In this document: piece after piece, positions 36,333 through 44,925 of the stretch
How the letters are laid out: every line of letters starts with the position of its first letter
Position numbering within the stretch: position 1 is the first letter of the stretch
DNA from: Candidatus Aminicenantota bacterium
GTDB taxonomy: Bacteria; Acidobacteriota; Aminicenantia; UBA2199
Direction: 5' to 3'
Length of the DNA stretch: 64,000 nucleotides
Assembly (NCBI GenBank): GCA_026393835.1
Contig: JAPKZK010000151.1
Span: forward strand, 1-64,000
Made by a program: the position numbers and the translations under genes
The notes under the pieces: generated by a model
The model's database searches: none
Told to the model about the DNA's origin: nothing
Seen by the model: only the letters and a program-made list of their open reading frames with translations

Positions 36333-36616
36333 ATCGCGAAGCATGAAGTACGAATAGCGAAATCGCGTGTTTCAAACAATATCAAATGACCGAAATTCAA
36401 ATGTCCGAAACAAAAACCAATGCCCCCCACAGTCAAAATCCGCGACAGGCAAAATTGCTTTCTACTGACTATCCGAAAAGATATGCATGAGAACTTTTTA
36501 CCCTGGCTTTCAGCGGCCAGGATATCCCAGGAATGGCCATTTCAATATATTTCCCTCTGCTGCGAAAACATGACGGAAGAAAAATTTGATCGAATATTAA
36601 AAAAGAATGGAGTCAG
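36333..36616. other. decayed DNA between modules
   Basis: No intact gene. Around 36536-36635 a frame encodes MTEEKFDRILKKNGV, which resembles the last residues of the TPR receptor (MTEEQFKDILNEIG), so this may be a short scar of a TPR-protein 3' end. The remainder is low-complexity decay (AAGCATGAAGTACGAA-like strings). Confidence 0.4.
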
Positions 36617-36868
36617 CTATAAATTGCACAGTTGAGCTTCCCCAGGTACTACGTATACTTTTTCTTTTCTAACGGATTCGAGAGCATACTCAATGGCAGC
36701 CTGGACATCATTGGCGTCTATATTTTTTAAAGAATTGACAATCTGTTTTACGGTTTCGCCAGCCTGGAGTCTTTCAAGGATAAGTTCTACCGTAATCCTT
36801 GTTCCTTTTATGACCGGTTTTCCCAACATAACCAGTGGATTTACTTCAATGCGATCTTCCAAATCCAT
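36617..36868 (-). CDS. DUF433 antitoxin-like protein (orphan)
   Basis: An 83-residue DUF433 protein: RIEVNPLVMLGKPVIKGTRITVELILERL, then an amphipathic helix and DANDVQAAIEYALE. DUF433 proteins are usually antitoxins for a DUF5615 PIN-like toxin encoded directly downstream; none follows here. GGAGG precedes ATG 36868. It appears inserted between fragments of a TPR-receptor gene. Confidence 0.75.
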   Translation of the reverse strand: MDLEDRIEVNPLVMLGKPVIKGTRITVELILERLQAGETVKQIVNSLKNIDANDVQAAIEYALESVRKEKVYVVPGEAQLCNL

Positions 36869-36907
36869 TGTTACCTCCAGTAAAGATAGTACCCCCTTTG
36901 CAGGGTT

Positions 36908-37092
36908 ATGTCAACTATAATTTTAAACAAAATCAATTTGAAACCACACTGAAACTCTTTTGCCGGGCCTTCTTGATATTTAACAAAATCGGCTCCCCCT
37001 ATGCCAATCAAGCAAAAAGTGATATCGCCCGCTGCCGGGAAAAGATGACGGAAGAACAGTTTAAGGCCATATTAAAAGAATTTGAATGCTGA
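36908..37092 (+). pseudogene. 3' remnant of a second TPR-receptor gene
   Basis: The frame encodes QNQFETTLKLFCRAFLIFNK, GSPYANQAKSDIARCREKMT and EEQFKAILKEF, closely matching the last ~55 residues of the TIR-CHAT-TPR protein (QNQCETALKLL..., IARCREMMTEEQFKDIL). Both genes end in ATGAATGATG-type strings. No start or upstream domains remain, so it is the tail of a deleted paralog. Confidence 0.75.
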
Positions 37093-37263
37093 ATGATGAA
37101 TGATGAATGATGAAAAAAAGAAAAACAATCAGTGTTAATCAGTGTAATCGCCGTTACGTGGACAAGTGTTTTTTATTTTTTATTCGTGGTAATTCGTGTA
37201 ATTCGTGGGCTTCTTTTGTTTCGAATTTCGTGCTTCATGAGGCGTGCTTCGGATTTATTATAA

Positions 37264-37353
37264 TTAAATAGGCTTCCCACAATACGGACACGCCCACTCC
37301 CGCTTTTCCACACGAACCGTGCGCGGCTGTATCCCCCCTATAAAGAAAAACAT
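37264..37353 (-). CDS. truncated zinc-ribbon protein downstream of mutL
   Basis: 29 residues: MFFFIGGIQPRTVRVEKREW then ACPYCGKPI. The MFFFIGG(I/V)QP start and CPYCG are typical of a small zinc-ribbon family that normally runs on for 50 or more residues. A strong AGGAGGGG precedes ATG 37353, which lies 9 bases after the mutL stop. Either a minimal gene or a truncated one. Confidence 0.5.
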   Translation of the reverse strand: MFFFIGGIQPRTVRVEKREWACPYCGKPI

Positions 37354-37362
37354 GATCCCCTC

Positions 37363-39219
37363 CTACTTTCTCTTCAAACGCTTCTCAATCTCTTCCAACG
37401 TGAACTCGATTATAATGGGCCGCTTGTGCGGACAAAAATACGGGTTCCCGGTCTGATATAAATTCGCGACAATTACCCTCATCTGCTCCGGGTATAACTT
37501 ATGATTAACCTTAATGGCGCTCTTACAAGCCACCTCCGCCAATACCTTATCCTCGAAATTAACCTCGCCTTCCGGCATGTGAACGATCTCCAACAACGCA
37601 TCCCGGATACTCTTCTCCTCCAATACCTGGGGAAACGATTTCACATCGAATGCATTCCCACTCAACGGCTCCAACCGGAACCCGATCTTCTCCAATAATT
37701 TTTTCTTTTCATCATTCAATTGACCCGCCTCGGACGGCGAAAGTTCAATGATAATGGGAAACAAAGGAGAAATGGAAGCGACGTTATTCTCCTGGTACTG
37801 CTTCTTTAATTTCTCGAAATTAATCCGCTCCTGCGCATTGTGCTGATCCACCAGCACTAACTCGCCGTTCTTCTCCACCAGGATATACGAATTCCTGTAC
37901 TGTCCGATCAAAACAAAATCCTCTTCATCACGGAAATGCCCGGCAAAAAGTTGCGACTGCTGGGAATCGCTTTGCGACTGCGCCGCCGGATCCGACCCCG
38001 ACGCAGACGCCGGCCCAGGCATGTAGGGTATGTTCTGATTGTGCGGCATGCCCGGCCCCCGCGGCATTTGCGCGTCCCTACCGGAGGCATACCCGCCCCC
38101 CATTCTATCCCGCTGATAATTCATACCCGGGTTCCGCGGGAACCGATCCCCAAAACCCACCACCGGCCCGGCCGCGTCGCTGATGGCCTGATCCATCTGC
38201 GCCATCTGCGCGGTTTGCGCGGCAAAGGCATCGCTCCTTGAAAGAGTGCTCTCTATGGCATACTTCATGAACCGGTATATGGCATTGGCATCCTCGAACT
38301 TGATCTCCAACTTCATGGGATGTATATTGACATCCACCTCCCGCGGCGGCACAGTGAGCAGCAGTATACCCACCGGATACCTGTTCCGCTCCAGGAAACC
38401 GGCAAATGTATTGTTAAAAGAGGCAATAAGCGTTTTCTCCCGGATGGCCCGCCCATTTACAAAATAATACTGGTGCTTCTTTACCGATTCACCCTTATTT
38501 ACCCTGGAAATGAAACCTTTCAACCGATACTGCTCAAGCCCAATATCCACCTCCTGGAGAGAATCCAGGAAATCCTTGCCGAAAACCTGGTAAATACGCT
38601 CTTTTAAACTCTCCGCCTTTTTATAAAGAAAAACCGTTTTGCCATTATGCGCCAACTCAAAACTGGTATTGTAATTCACCAACACCACCGGCTCCAAAAA
38701 AGAAAGAACCTGGCCCAATTCCGTACGCTCGGCTTTTAAAAATTTCCGGCGCACCGGGAAATTGAAAAATAATTCCTTGACCACCATCGTGGTCCCCTTA
38801 CTACATGCGATCGCCTCCCGCTGCACCAACCGCCCCCCTTCCAATATACAGCGAAAACCGGAACCATCGGAATTATTGGAGGTCTCGACTTCGATTTTCG
38901 AAACTTCCAGGATCGACGGCAGCGCCTCTCCCCGAAACCCCAACGTTAGAAGGTTGTCGAAATCCGACAGCTCGCTTAACTTGGAAGTCGAATGATTCCT
39001 GAAGGCAAGCTCGATATCCTCGGCGTCGAAACCGCTGCCGTTATCGACAACTTTAATTAACCGCTTGCCGCCCTCGGCAATCTCGATTTTGATGGAATCG
39101 GCGCCGGCATCGATGGAATTCTCTACCAGCTCTTTTACCACGGAAAGCGGCCGCTCCACCACCTCGCCGGCGGCTATCTTTCTATATACATCCTCTTTAA
39201 GCGTTTTTACTTTTGACAT
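37363..39219 (-). CDS. mutL: DNA mismatch repair protein MutL
   Basis: 618 residues. The N-terminal GHKL ATPase has ELVENSIDAGA (residues ~30-40), DNGSGF and GFRGEAL, followed by the transducer domain. A ~90-residue Gly/Pro/Met/Gln-rich linker (about 340-430) leads to the C-terminal dimerisation/endonuclease domain. The endonuclease motif reads DQHNAQERINFE where the usual form is DQHAxxERxxYE, and the other metal-site motifs read ACKSAIK and CPHKRP instead of ACRxAIK and CPHGRP. Nicking activity may be present but is not certain. No mutS lies nearby. Confidence 0.95.
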   Translation of the reverse strand: MSKVKTLKEDVYRKIAAGEVVERPLSVVKELVENSIDAGADSIKIEIAEGGKRLIKVVDNGSGFDAEDIELAFRNHSTSKLSELSDFDNLLTLGFRGEALPSILEVSKIEVETSNNSDGSGFRCILEGGRLVQREAIACSKGTTMVVKELFFNFPVRRKFLKAERTELGQVLSFLEPVVLVNYNTSFELAHNGKTVFLYKKAESLKERIYQVFGKDFLDSLQEVDIGLEQYRLKGFISRVNKGESVKKHQYYFVNGRAIREKTLIASFNNTFAGFLERNRYPVGILLLTVPPREVDVNIHPMKLEIKFEDANAIYRFMKYAIESTLSRSDAFAAQTAQMAQMDQAISDAAGPVVGFGDRFPRNPGMNYQRDRMGGGYASGRDAQMPRGPGMPHNQNIPYMPGPASASGSDPAAQSQSDSQQSQLFAGHFRDEEDFVLIGQYRNSYILVEKNGELVLVDQHNAQERINFEKLKKQYQENNVASISPLFPIIIELSPSEAGQLNDEKKKLLEKIGFRLEPLSGNAFDVKSFPQVLEEKSIRDALLEIVHMPEGEVNFEDKVLAEVACKSAIKVNHKLYPEQMRVIVANLYQTGNPYFCPHKRPIIIEFTLEEIEKRLKRK

Positions 39220-39241
39220 CTGTTTCTAATCCCTTCGGGGA

Positions 39242-39288
39242 CCAGAAACCCTTTTGAAAAAAGCCCTCACGGAGGGCGAGGTTTCTGG
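39242..39288. terminator. nested hairpin between mutL and the activator gene
   Basis: CCAGAAACC (39242-39250) pairs with GGTTTCTGG (39280-39288), enclosing a second stem GCCCTC/GAGGGC. It is a probable terminator or attenuator between two same-strand genes; the T-run is weak. Confidence 0.5.
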
Positions 39289-39306
39289 ACTTCCTAAAAC
39301 TTTTGA

Positions 39307-40668
39307 TTAATCTTCCTCCTGGATTTTTTTGATTTTCTCGATTAACGTTGTGCGTTTAATCTTTAATAATTCGGCCGCCTTCTGCTTATTCCAGGCCGTC
39401 TTTTCAAGACTCTTCAAAATCAACCGCTTCTCCATGCCGCGCACCGCATCCGTAAGAGAAAACCCTTCATCCGGTATCTCGTCGGGAATGCCCGGATTGC
39501 TGTCCTCCCTGGGAAGATCGGGCTTGACCTCGTCCGGTACATCCTGGGGCATGAAAACCGAAGCGTCGGGATTCAATACCACCATCCGCTCAATGATATT
39601 TTCCAACTGCCGGACATTCCCAGGCCACGAATAAGATTGCAGTATCCGCAGCGCAGGAAGCGTAATGCGCCTGGCGCTAAAATTATTAATGCGACAATAT
39701 TTCATTAAAAAATAATTGGTCAAAACCGGGATATCCACCCGCCGCTCCCTTAACGGCGGCAAATGAATGGGGATCACATTCAACCGGTAATATAAATCCT
39801 CCCTGAATTCCCCCTTGTCCACCAGTTCCTTGATGTTCTTATTAGTGGCGGCGATGACCCGCACATCCACTTTCACCGTCTGGTTGTCGCCGATACGCTC
39901 AAACTCCCTCTCCTGCAAAACTCGTAAGAGCTTCACCTGCAGCATGGTGGGCATATTGGAAATCTCATCCAGGAAAATACTGCCGCTGTCGGCATACTCG
40001 AATTTCCCTTTCCTGTCCTTAAGGGCAGAAGTAAAAGACCCTTTAATATGACCGAATAATTCGTCTTCCAATAAATTCTCAGGAATGGCGCCGGTATTGA
40101 CCCCGACAAATTTGCCGCTGCGCCTGGGACTGAAAAAATGAATGGCCCTGGCAATCAACTCCTTGCCCGTGCCGTTTTCCCCGGAAATCAACACTGTGGA
40201 ATTACTCTGGGCAATTTTCTCTACTTTTAAAAAAATCTCCGCCATCCGACTGCTGTTGGTAATGATCCCGATATCCCTGAACCTGGCCGTCAGGTTGTTG
40301 AAATAATTAACCTGGGACTCGCCGCCGCCCATGTTTGCAAAGCGTTTGATCAAGTCTTTGATTTGACCCGCATCGCCCAGGGATACAAATTCAGTCACAC
40401 CGCATTTGACGAATTCCACCAGTTGGGAAGGCGTCAAAGGCTCGTTATAATAAAGAATAAAATTGATCCCCGGGTTAAGAAGCAATACTTCTTTTATTTT
40501 CGTCGAATACCCCGGGTCGTGATCGATGAACACAATGGCATTATTGTACTTCTCGTCCCTGGTATGCAGGTCTTCGTTAGAAATAACCGTTATCCCGGTC
40601 CCGGCCGCGGCTTCCAATTGCGAAGCCCCGGCGCTGCCAACCATGAAAATTTTATTGTTTTCTTTCAT
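39307..40668 (-). CDS. sigma-54-type AAA+ transcriptional activator with degenerate receiver
   Basis: 453 residues. Residues ~1-120 resemble a receiver domain (FIDHDPG, then YYNEPL, TEFVSLGD) but lack the clear phospho-acceptor set. The AAA+ domain has Walker A GENGTGKE, the loop GSFTSA where the family norm is GAFTGA, Walker B SIFLDEI, and RRVDIPVLTNYF. The C-terminal Fis-type HTH ends NKQKAAELLKIKRTTLIEKI. It likely regulates motility, surface or stress genes. There is no ribosome binding site; a 15-bp palindrome GCTATAATCTATAGC (40673-40687) lies just before the ATG. Confidence 0.85.
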   Translation of the reverse strand: MKENNKIFMVGSAGASQLEAAAGTGITVISNEDLHTRDEKYNNAIVFIDHDPGYSTKIKEVLLLNPGINFILYYNEPLTPSQLVEFVKCGVTEFVSLGDAGQIKDLIKRFANMGGGESQVNYFNNLTARFRDIGIITNSSRMAEIFLKVEKIAQSNSTVLISGENGTGKELIARAIHFFSPRRSGKFVGVNTGAIPENLLEDELFGHIKGSFTSALKDRKGKFEYADSGSIFLDEISNMPTMLQVKLLRVLQEREFERIGDNQTVKVDVRVIAATNKNIKELVDKGEFREDLYYRLNVIPIHLPPLRERRVDIPVLTNYFLMKYCRINNFSARRITLPALRILQSYSWPGNVRQLENIIERMVVLNPDASVFMPQDVPDEVKPDLPREDSNPGIPDEIPDEGFSLTDAVRGMEKRLILKSLEKTAWNKQKAAELLKIKRTTLIEKIKKIQEED

Positions 40669-40706
40669 TAGCTATAATCTATAGCACATTATGGTTTTTT
40701 TTTCAA

Positions 40707-40735
40707 TTGACAGGATACACTAAAATCTTTATAAT
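40707..40735 (+). promoter_or_regulatory. perfect sigma-70 promoter of def
   Basis: TTGACA (40707-40712), 17 bases, TATAAT (40730-40735), both hexamers at consensus. The predicted start, seven bases on, is 40742, the A of the def ATG, so a leaderless mRNA is predicted. Confidence 0.8.
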
Positions 40736-40741
40736 GGCAAT

Positions 40742-41266
40742 ATGGAAGAAAAAAAGATACTGGACATATATAAATATGGCGACGATGTTTTAAAATTAAA
40801 GGCCGCCGAGGTCAAAAACATCGATAAGAAAATCGCCAGGCTCATAGACCTGATGGTGGGGACGATGCACAGCACCCGGACCGGCGTCGGGCTGGCCGCG
40901 CCCCAGGTGGGCGAATCGCTCCAATTATCGGTGATCGATCTCTCCCAGGGCCATGACGAAAAAGAACTGGTGGTCTTGATTAACCCGGAAATCCTGGAAG
41001 AGGAAGGCGGCGATATGGATGACGAAGGTTGCCTCTCATTCCCCGGTCTTACCGTGCCGGTCAGGAGGAGCACCCACATTTTCTTGAAAACCATGGATAT
41101 CAACGGTAAGGAAATAAAACAAGAAATCGAAGGCTACCTGGCGCGGGTGATCCAGCATGAAATCGATCATTTAAACGGGGTATTGATTATCGATCGCGTT
41201 TCCAGTTTGAGACGGCAAATAATGAAAAAAGAAATCAAGCGTCTGCAGAAAAATGGCGAATGGTAA
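40742..41266 (+). CDS. def: peptide deformylase
   Basis: 174 residues. All three motifs are present: GVGLAAPQ (48-55), EGCLSFP (95-101, Cys metal ligand C97) and HEIDH (139-143). The enzyme removes the formyl group from nascent N-terminal methionine using Fe2+ or Zn2+. It is the first gene of def-fmt-rsmB and overlaps fmt by 7 nt. The start is set by the promoter, which ends six bases before it; no Shine-Dalgarno is seen. Confidence 0.95.
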   Translation: MEEKKILDIYKYGDDVLKLKAAEVKNIDKKIARLIDLMVGTMHSTRTGVGLAAPQVGESLQLSVIDLSQGHDEKELVVLINPEILEEEGGDMDDEGCLSFPGLTVPVRRSTHIFLKTMDINGKEIKQEIEGYLARVIQHEIDHLNGVLIIDRVSSLRRQIMKKEIKRLQKNGEW

Positions 41267-42195
41267 ACAATAAACTGGTTTTTTTCGGGACTTCGGATAT
41301 TGGCATCCCTTTCCTGGAGATGCTGCGGGATGAGTTCCGACTGCAATTAATCGTGACCCAGCCCGATGCTTTCGGCGGCCGGAACCGTAAAACGCCCATT
41401 ATCCCCCCGGTTAAAACCTTTGCCCTGGAAAACAACATCCCCCTGGAACAACCCGAAATATTGAAGGATGAACGCTTGCTCCAAAAGATAAAAGACCTGG
41501 AACCGGCGTTAGGGGTAGTGATTGCCTATGGAAAATTCATCCCGGCGTCGTTATTTCAAATCCCCACCTACCGGATGGTGAATGTCCATTTTTCCCTGTT
41601 GCCCTTTTACCGGGGTGCGGCGCCGGTGCAGCGGGCCATTGAGAATGGCGATTCAACCACCGGCGTCACCATTTTCGAGATCGTTAAAAAAATGGATGCC
41701 GGGCCCATATGGGCGCAAAAGGAGTTCCCAATTTCCCCGGGAGACACTACGGAATCCTTGTGGAAAACACTCAGTCTTGGGGGCGTCGATTTCTTGAAAG
41801 AAACCATCATGGGTATCCTTGGAGGAACGCTTCGGCAGTATCCCCAGGATGAGAGTAAGGCGACGTATGCCCCGCCGGTGCGGAAAGAGGAAAGCCGGGT
41901 GGATTGGAATCTAACGGCGCAGCGGATTATCGATAAAGCCAGGGCGTTTACGCCCTGGCCCGGGCTGTGCTGCGGCGTCGGTGAGCAGCGTTTTATCTTG
42001 CGAAAACTAAAAGTCTCCGCACTAGTTCATGATAAAGAGCCGGGCCAGGTGTTGGATATGGACAGGGAATCGCTTAAAGTATGCTGCGGCGGTGGGACCG
42101 TGCTGGAGGTGCGGGAACTGCAGCCGCCGGGGAAAACTCCCATGTCCCCTTTCTGTTATTGTCTCGGCAATCGACTGCCGGTCAAGTTGTGTTAA
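41260..42195 (+). CDS. fmt: methionyl-tRNA formyltransferase
   Basis: 311 residues. The formyltransferase core shows FGTSDIGIPFLEML, then VNVHFSLLPFYRGAAPVQRAI with the folate/catalytic loop, and a C-terminal OB-like domain (KARAFTPWPGLCC). It formylates initiator Met-tRNA, the step that def later reverses. Coupled to def by overlap. ATG 41260 sits inside the end of def. Confidence 0.95.
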   Translation: MVNNKLVFFGTSDIGIPFLEMLRDEFRLQLIVTQPDAFGGRNRKTPIIPPVKTFALENNIPLEQPEILKDERLLQKIKDLEPALGVVIAYGKFIPASLFQIPTYRMVNVHFSLLPFYRGAAPVQRAIENGDSTTGVTIFEIVKKMDAGPIWAQKEFPISPGDTTESLWKTLSLGGVDFLKETIMGILGGTLRQYPQDESKATYAPPVRKEESRVDWNLTAQRIIDKARAFTPWPGLCCGVGEQRFILRKLKVSALVHDKEPGQVLDMDRESLKVCCGGGTVLEVRELQPPGKTPMSPFCYCLGNRLPVKLC

Positions 42196-42254
42196 TACCC
42201 CGGGAACCATGGAATTAGAGCAGGGGGTCATCGATGTTAAACAAAAGTTTTGGG

Positions 42255-42274
42255 GCGCCTTTTTCAAAAGGCGC
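42255..42274. other. perfect 9-bp-stem hairpin before rsmB
   Basis: GCGCCTTTT and AAAAGGCGC face each other across two bases. It lies in the fmt-rsmB gap, 16 bases before the rsmB ATG, and could modulate read-through or translation. Confidence 0.5.
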
Positions 42275-42289
42275 AAAAGAACAAAAAGG

Positions 42290-43630
42290 ATGGATATAAT
42301 CAAGTACTCATTCAGGTTTTTGATACAGTTCTCAATAAGTCCGGGTAAAAATTTAAAATTGCTGCTTTCCGATTTTTTGGATAAGAGTACCGGGCAGTCG
42401 CACCAGGGAATTACGCGGGCGGTTTACGGGGTAATCCGGCGTGAATCCGCGTTGGATTATGTTATCCACCGGTTATCGCGGCGAACTTCCGGCAAGATCG
42501 ACGCCGATGTACTTATCCTGTTAAGGATTGGCATATACCTGTTGGTTTATTCCCAATCCTACCCCGATTATGCCGTGGTGAATGAGGCGGTGCGGATGAC
42601 CCGGCGCAGGTCAAAGGGTTTTGTGAACGCCGTATTACGGCGGTGCGCCGGCGAGAAAGAAATTATTACCGCCATGTTGGAGCAGATCCGGGAGCCCCAC
42701 ATCAAATATTCCACGGCGCCGTTATTGATCGATTATTTAAAGCGCATTGCCCCCGATTTAAAGGCGGCCCTTGAGTACCTGGACCGGGAGCCGGTTTTTC
42801 ACATCCGGATCGACGGGAATAACTATGCCTATGATGAAGTGAAAGAAGTTCTCAGCCAGGCCGGCCTGGGTTTTAAAGAACTAAAGCCATTTGAAACTTT
42901 TGAAGTGGAAGGGGCCGGCGGATCCGGTGTGCGGTTAAAGAATTTGTTAAAAGAGGCGGGATATTTCTATTTCCAGAATACCGCGTCGCAGTTGGTATCC
43001 ATTATCGCCTCCAAATACGCCGCGGGTGCCGTGCTTGATTGTTGTACCGCCCCGGGCGCCAAGTCGGTTACGCTGTCCTTGTTGAATCCCGGTTTGAAAA
43101 TCGTTGCCAATGACATCGATGAGCAGCGGCTCCTGATGGTGAAGGAATTTTGCGCATCTTATGGAATAGCCAGCATAAAGCCCATCGTATCCGATATCAG
43201 GGCGGTGTGTTTCAAAGGGCATTTCGACCTGGTTATCCTGGATGCGCCCTGTACTTCTTCGGGAACGTTACGGAAGAACCCGGACCTCAAATTAAAAATT
43301 ACCCGGGAACTGGTGGATAAGAACGCGGAAAACCAATACCGATTACTACAATCGGTTCTTAAAAACCTTTCCACCGGTTACATACTTTATTCCGTCTGTT
43401 CGTTTATTACCGATGAGACGGAGGGTGTCCTGGGGCGAACGGTGCAGGATATCCAGGCCGCTGAAAATAAAATCGTGATCATCGATTTGTCGTCGATTCT
43501 TGAGGAGTATGGGTTCGCCTATAAGAAAGGGGAATATGGCTTTTACTTGCTGCCGAATGAGGGATTGAATAACGATTTATTTTATCTATCGCTGCTGAAA
43601 GTAGAGGAAGCCCCGAAAAACAAGCTTTGA
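42290..43630 (+). CDS. rsmB: 16S rRNA m5C967 methyltransferase RsmB
   Basis: 446 residues. The N-terminal NusB-like domain (KYSFRFLIQFSISPGKN, then ITRAVYGVIRRE) is followed by a SAM-dependent m5C methyltransferase core: VLDCCTAPGAKSVTLSLL (SAM site), DIDEQRL, VILDAPCTSSGTLRKNPD with the PC motif, and YSVCS with the second catalytic Cys. ATG 42290 was chosen because it matches the family N-terminus; the frame is open back through the fmt gene, which is not meaningful. The C-terminus ends EVEEAPKNKL-like. Confidence 0.92.
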   Translation: MDIIKYSFRFLIQFSISPGKNLKLLLSDFLDKSTGQSHQGITRAVYGVIRRESALDYVIHRLSRRTSGKIDADVLILLRIGIYLLVYSQSYPDYAVVNEAVRMTRRRSKGFVNAVLRRCAGEKEIITAMLEQIREPHIKYSTAPLLIDYLKRIAPDLKAALEYLDREPVFHIRIDGNNYAYDEVKEVLSQAGLGFKELKPFETFEVEGAGGSGVRLKNLLKEAGYFYFQNTASQLVSIIASKYAAGAVLDCCTAPGAKSVTLSLLNPGLKIVANDIDEQRLLMVKEFCASYGIASIKPIVSDIRAVCFKGHFDLVILDAPCTSSGTLRKNPDLKLKITRELVDKNAENQYRLLQSVLKNLSTGYILYSVCSFITDETEGVLGRTVQDIQAAENKIVIIDLSSILEEYGFAYKKGEYGFYLLPNEGLNNDLFYLSLLKVEEAPKNKL

Positions 43631-43721
43631 TTATCCTGATTGATTTTTTCATCATTCATTATTCATCATTCATTATTCATCATTCATCAATCGTAACGGT
43701 TCAGGCTGCGGCCTTAAGTGT

Positions 43722-43993
43722 TTAAATTATAAATTATAAATTATAAATGATAAATGATAAATTATAAATTATAAATGATAAATTATAAATTATAAATTAT
43801 AAACGATGGAGCCCTACGGGCAAAAATACTTTAAACGCCTGCGGCGAAAAGATTAAAAAATGAGCCAATAGCGTTCAAACGGGCGTGTCGCAATACGCAA
43901 AACCATTTGTTTTTTCGCCGCAGGCGTCTAAAACAAGCCCACCGGGCGCCGCTTCCATTTAACATTTATAATTTATCATTTATCATTTATAAT
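43722..43993. mobile_element. foldback (MITE-like) element with nested inverted repeats
   Basis: The outer arms are AATTATAAATGATAAA-type tracts (43722-43803) and their reverse complement (43963-43993); about 31 of 32 bases can pair. The inner arms, ACGCCTGCGGCGAAAA (43835-43850) and its perfect complement (43912-43927), enclose a ~60-bp loop. No coding capacity. Such nested symmetry is typical of non-autonomous foldback elements or very large hairpins. Confidence 0.6.
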
Positions 43994-44047
43994 TTTTTTT
44001 AACCCTCCCACATGGACAGGAAATGCTTCCGCAGCCTAATTTTATGA

Positions 44048-44113
44048 GCCGCGAAGAACGCGAAGGGGTGCGAAGAGAATAATAGAAAAAAACCTATAAT
44101 GAAAAGCTTTTGG
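44048..44113 (+). repeat. leader shared with the 25-kb array
   Basis: GCCGCGAAGAACGCGAAGGG ... TAATGAAAAGCTTTTGG, a close copy of 25116-25180. From its ATG a 29-codon frame (MKSFWKAETAKPSIRDGFEK and so on) ends before the array. Confidence 0.65.
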
Positions 44114-44225
44114 AAGGCCGAAACGGCAAAACCGTCCATCCGTGATGGTTTCGAGAAAAGGTTTTTGGTCGTCGAAGAAAATAATTGACGATGAATTCAG
44201 GATAATTCCATAATTCCATGACGTT

Positions 44226-44700
44226 TTTTTTTGTAGAACAGCTTCCTTATTTGGAAAACAGCTTCCTTTTTTGGAACATGGCTTCCTTTTTTGGAAAACA
44301 CCTTCCTTTTTTGGAAAACAGCTTCCTTTTTTGGAAAACAGCTTCCTTTTTTGAAAAACACCTTCCTTTTTTGAAAAATGCCTTCCTTATTTAGAAAACA
44401 CCTTCCTTATTTAGAAAACACCTTCCTTATTTTGAAAACAGCTTCCTTTTTTGGAAAACAGCTTCCTTTTTTGAAAAACACCTTCCTTATTTGGAAAACA
44501 GCTTCCTTTTTTGGAAAACAGCTTCCTTTTTTGAAAAACAGCTTCCTTTTTTGAAAAACAGCTTCCTTTTTTGAAAAACACCTTCCTTTTTTGGAAAACA
44601 CCTTCCTTATTTTGAAAACATCTTCCTTTTTGGCTGCACATCGATTTTATTTGACGCACATCGATTTTTTTTGATGCAGAGCGATTTTTTTGCTGCACAG
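44226..44700. repeat. tandem array C, 20-bp units
   Basis: About 20 units of 20 bp with consensus AACAGCTTCCTTTTTTGGAA (44237-44635), then four to five units of a different 20-bp sequence, GCTGCACATCGATTTTATTT-like (44633-44705). Both sub-arrays keep the same period. The T6 tracts recur every two helical turns, so the DNA should be intrinsically curved. With a period of 20 the open frames rotate and are not meaningful. Confidence 0.8.
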
Positions 44701-44784
44701 CGATTTTTAATTAGAGGAACTCTTCCCAAAATACGGGTTTGATGAATCAAACCCTAATCCGGGTAAAATGCGATCAATAAATGT

Positions 44785-44880
44785 TTCTTTGCCACCAAGA
44801 CACCAGGGCGCCAAGAATTTTTTTATAATAAACTCCCTGGTGTTCCTTTGTGCCTTCGTGCCTTTGTGGCTATTTTTATA
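44785..44880 (-). repeat. dispersed repeat, reverse copy
   Basis: A minus-strand copy of the CCACAAAGGCACGAAGGCAC ... ACACCAGG family, including the adjoining CTTGGCGCCCTGGTGTCTTG part. Same family as 7901, 11039, 12791 and 14748. Confidence 0.65.
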
Positions 44881-44925
44881 GTAGGGTCTGGTTAATTCAT
44901 GGAAAAAGTGGTAAACTAATGCCAT

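Noticed and set aside
36420..36635. Plus-strand 71-codon frame.
   Set aside because: Only its last ~15 residues resemble anything (a TPR-receptor tail); the rest is low-complexity decay, so it was recorded as a possible scar, not a gene.
42029..42289. N-terminal extension of RsmB back into fmt.
   Set aside because: The extra residues overlap fmt in another frame and do not fit the RsmB N-terminus, which begins at ATG 42290.
44407..44698. Lys/Phe-rich open frames across array C.
   Set aside because: The 20-bp period rotates through frames, producing repeats of 20 residues by chance; no ribosome binding site.
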